Shown here: positions 62,944-64,000 of the stretch, piece by piece | Layout: every line of letters begins with the position of its first letter | Numbering within the stretch: the first letter of the stretch is position 1 | DNA from: an uncultured Desulfovibrio sp. | GTDB lineage: Bacteria > Desulfobacterota > Desulfovibrionia > Desulfovibrionales > Desulfovibrionaceae | Direction of reading: 5' to 3' | DNA length: 64,000 nt | NCBI GenBank assembly: GCA_913060505.1 | Contig: CAJXRQ010000003.1 | Span: 101,199 to 165,198, forward strand | Notes under the pieces: generated by a model | The model's input: only the letters and a program-made list of their open reading frames with translations | Told to the model about the DNA's origin: nothing | The model's database searches: none | Made by a program: the position numbers and the translations under genes

Positions 62944-64000
62944 CTAGAGGCTCTTTACGTATTCTTGTTGGCTTGTGGTGTATTGTTCAGCATCCCCGGC
63001 CATATCCTTGACCGTGACTGCCTTGTTCTCAAATTCGTCATGCCCGATGATCAGACAGGTCGAGGCTCCGCTTTTGTTGGCCGCACGCATGCGGCTTTTC
63101 ATGGAACCGCCGGCATAACTGACCTCGCCCCGCAAGCCCTTGTCGCGCAATTGCTGGGCAAAAAGCATGGCCTGATTGGCCGCATCCTTGTCCACGACCG
63201 CCAGATAGAAATCCGGGGCCGGTTCTTCCCGTTCGCCCAAGAGCAGGGCCAGCCGTTCCATGCCGCAGGCAAAACCTGTACCCGGGCAATCCGGGCCGCC
63301 GAGGTTGCGCACCAGTCCGTCATAACGTCCGCCCCCTGCAACGGCGGTCTGGGAGCCGATGTCGTTGCTGATCACCTCAAAGGTGGTGCGTACATAGTAA
63401 TCCAATCCGCGAACAAGGCGCGGATTCAGCTCGTAGCTTACGCCTGCCCCGTCCAGAATGGCGCGAACGTCCGCAAAGTGTTCCCGGCAATCTTCGCACA
63501 GGTGGTCGCCAATACTTGGTGCGTCCTTGACCAGTTCCTTGCAGGTCGGAACCTTGCAGTCCAGCACGCGCATGGGGTTGGTGTCCATGCGGCGTTGGCA
63601 GTCCTCGCAAAACGCATCTTTGTCCCTGGAGTGGTAGTAGTCCACAAGGGCCTGGCGATAGGCGGGACGACATTCATGGCATCCCAGCGAATTCAGCTCG
63701 ATGGCCAGCTTGGTAAGCCCGATGGCGTTCAGGAACGTCTTGAGCATGAGGATAAGCTCGGCATCAGCTGAAGGTTCGGGCGCACCGAAAACTTCAACGT
63801 CCAGTTGATGGAACTGGCGCAAACGGCCTTTTTGCGGCCGTTCGTAACGAAACATGGGACCGGTGGCGAAATACTTGCTGACCTTGCCGGGCTGGTGTTC
63901 CTTGGACTCAATGAAAGCACGGACCATACCGGCCGTGGCTTCCGGCCGCATGGTCAGGGAACGGTTCTTGCGGTCCGGGAAGGTGTACATCTCCTTGCCC
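62944..64000 (-). CDS. hisS: Histidyl-tRNA synthetase, 5' end beyond the window
   Basis: The frame is open to the window edge, so the N terminus (motif 1 side) is missing; about 350 C-terminal residues are seen. Motif 2 is FRYERPQKGRLRQFHQLDVE, the His-specific LVRGLDYYVRTTFEV and motif 3 region AVAGGGRYDGLV follow, and the anticodon-binding domain ends at residue YVKSL. Upstream codons continue without a stop. It is the first visible gene of a minus-strand translation cluster hisS-aspS-def-fmt. Confidence 0.96.
   Translation of the reverse strand, partial: GKEMYTFPDRKNRSLTMRPEATAGMVRAFIESKEHQPGKVSKYFATGPMFRYERPQKGRLRQFHQLDVEVFGAPEPSADAELILMLKTFLNAIGLTKLAIELNSLGCHECRPAYRQALVDYYHSRDKDAFCEDCQRRMDTNPMRVLDCKVPTCKELVKDAPSIGDHLCEDCREHFADVRAILDGAGVSYELNPRLVRGLDYYVRTTFEVISNDIGSQTAVAGGGRYDGLVRNLGGPDCPGTGFACGMERLALLLGEREEPAPDFYLAVVDKDAANQAMLFAQQLRDKGLRGEVSYAGGSMKSRMRAANKSGASTCLIIGHDEFENKAVTVKDMAGDAEQYTTSQQEYVKSL

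Noticed and set aside
1..64000. CRISPR array, insertion sequence or rRNA genes
   Set aside because: No regularly spaced short repeats, transposase motifs or rRNA sequence were seen anywhere in the window.

Overview
The window looks like a chromosomal segment of a sulfate-reducer-type deltaproteobacterium, most likely Desulfovibrionales (Desulfovibrio or Pseudodesulfovibrio-like). This is inferred from gene content and protein style: many Cache-type chemoreceptors, a PaaK-type CoA ligase, solitary periplasmic substrate-binding proteins, a cobalamin CobD-CobQ fusion and a small RHS cassette. No marker gene settles the species. Most of the window is ordinary chromosome; positions 7.2-20.2 kb are clearly accessory.

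Layout. 0-7 kb: a dCache chemoreceptor, a small orphan protein, a TIM-barrel protein, a DUF429/ChaN-PDZ operon and a PaaK-family ligase. 7.2-10.2 kb: tRNA-Lys and tRNA-Glu, followed by a decayed copy of the tRNA-Glu 3' half and a compact RHS island. The island has an RHS core protein with a short C-terminal module, a small membrane protein, a promoterless second copy of that module with a different tip, and a second related small membrane protein. It is bracketed by near-identical terminator repeats. 10.5-16.2 kb: a surface-modification cassette of a carbamoyltransferase fused to an SxtJ-like membrane domain, a 52-residue DUF5989 protein missed by long-ORF calling, two SGNH hydrolases and an MBOAT acyltransferase. 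16.6-20.2 kb: DUF3795, gene remnants (a PNPOx-like tail, and a LysR gene and a permease truncated at one junction) and an SbmA/BacA-like ABC exporter.

20-28 kb: two tandem chemoreceptors, ychF, a Gfo/Idh oxidoreductase, DUF4197 and a SLOG-like protein. 28-38 kb: a substrate-binding protein, an FMN riboswitch with ribB, a divergent argP-argO pair with a clear operator, AraC, an EamA transporter, a bacterial cereblon-like (CULT) protein with the complete Zn and tri-Trp signature, a further substrate-binding protein, YigZ and a CstA-family transporter. 38-50 kb: small enzymes, CheV, Trm112-like, two Hsp20 genes, a NarL-type regulator, a TonB-like/hydrolase chimera divergent from a large hybrid kinase, a phosphotransacylase gene broken by an in-frame TAA, and a CBS protein. 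50-56 kb: a substrate-binding protein and a complete branched-chain amino acid ABC operon (SBP-livH-livM-livG-livF). 56.5-64 kb: the CobD-CobQ fusion, then fmt, def, aspS and a partial hisS, all on the minus strand.

Working together: three chemoreceptors, CheV and several periplasmic binding proteins point to active sensing and scavenging. The 10.5-16 kb cassette probably decorates an extracellular glycan or lipid. The RHS island is the best candidate for an undescribed system: a toxin-tip/immunity-like array whose variable tip is only about 28 residues and whose two units both end in a related hairpin-bearing sequence.
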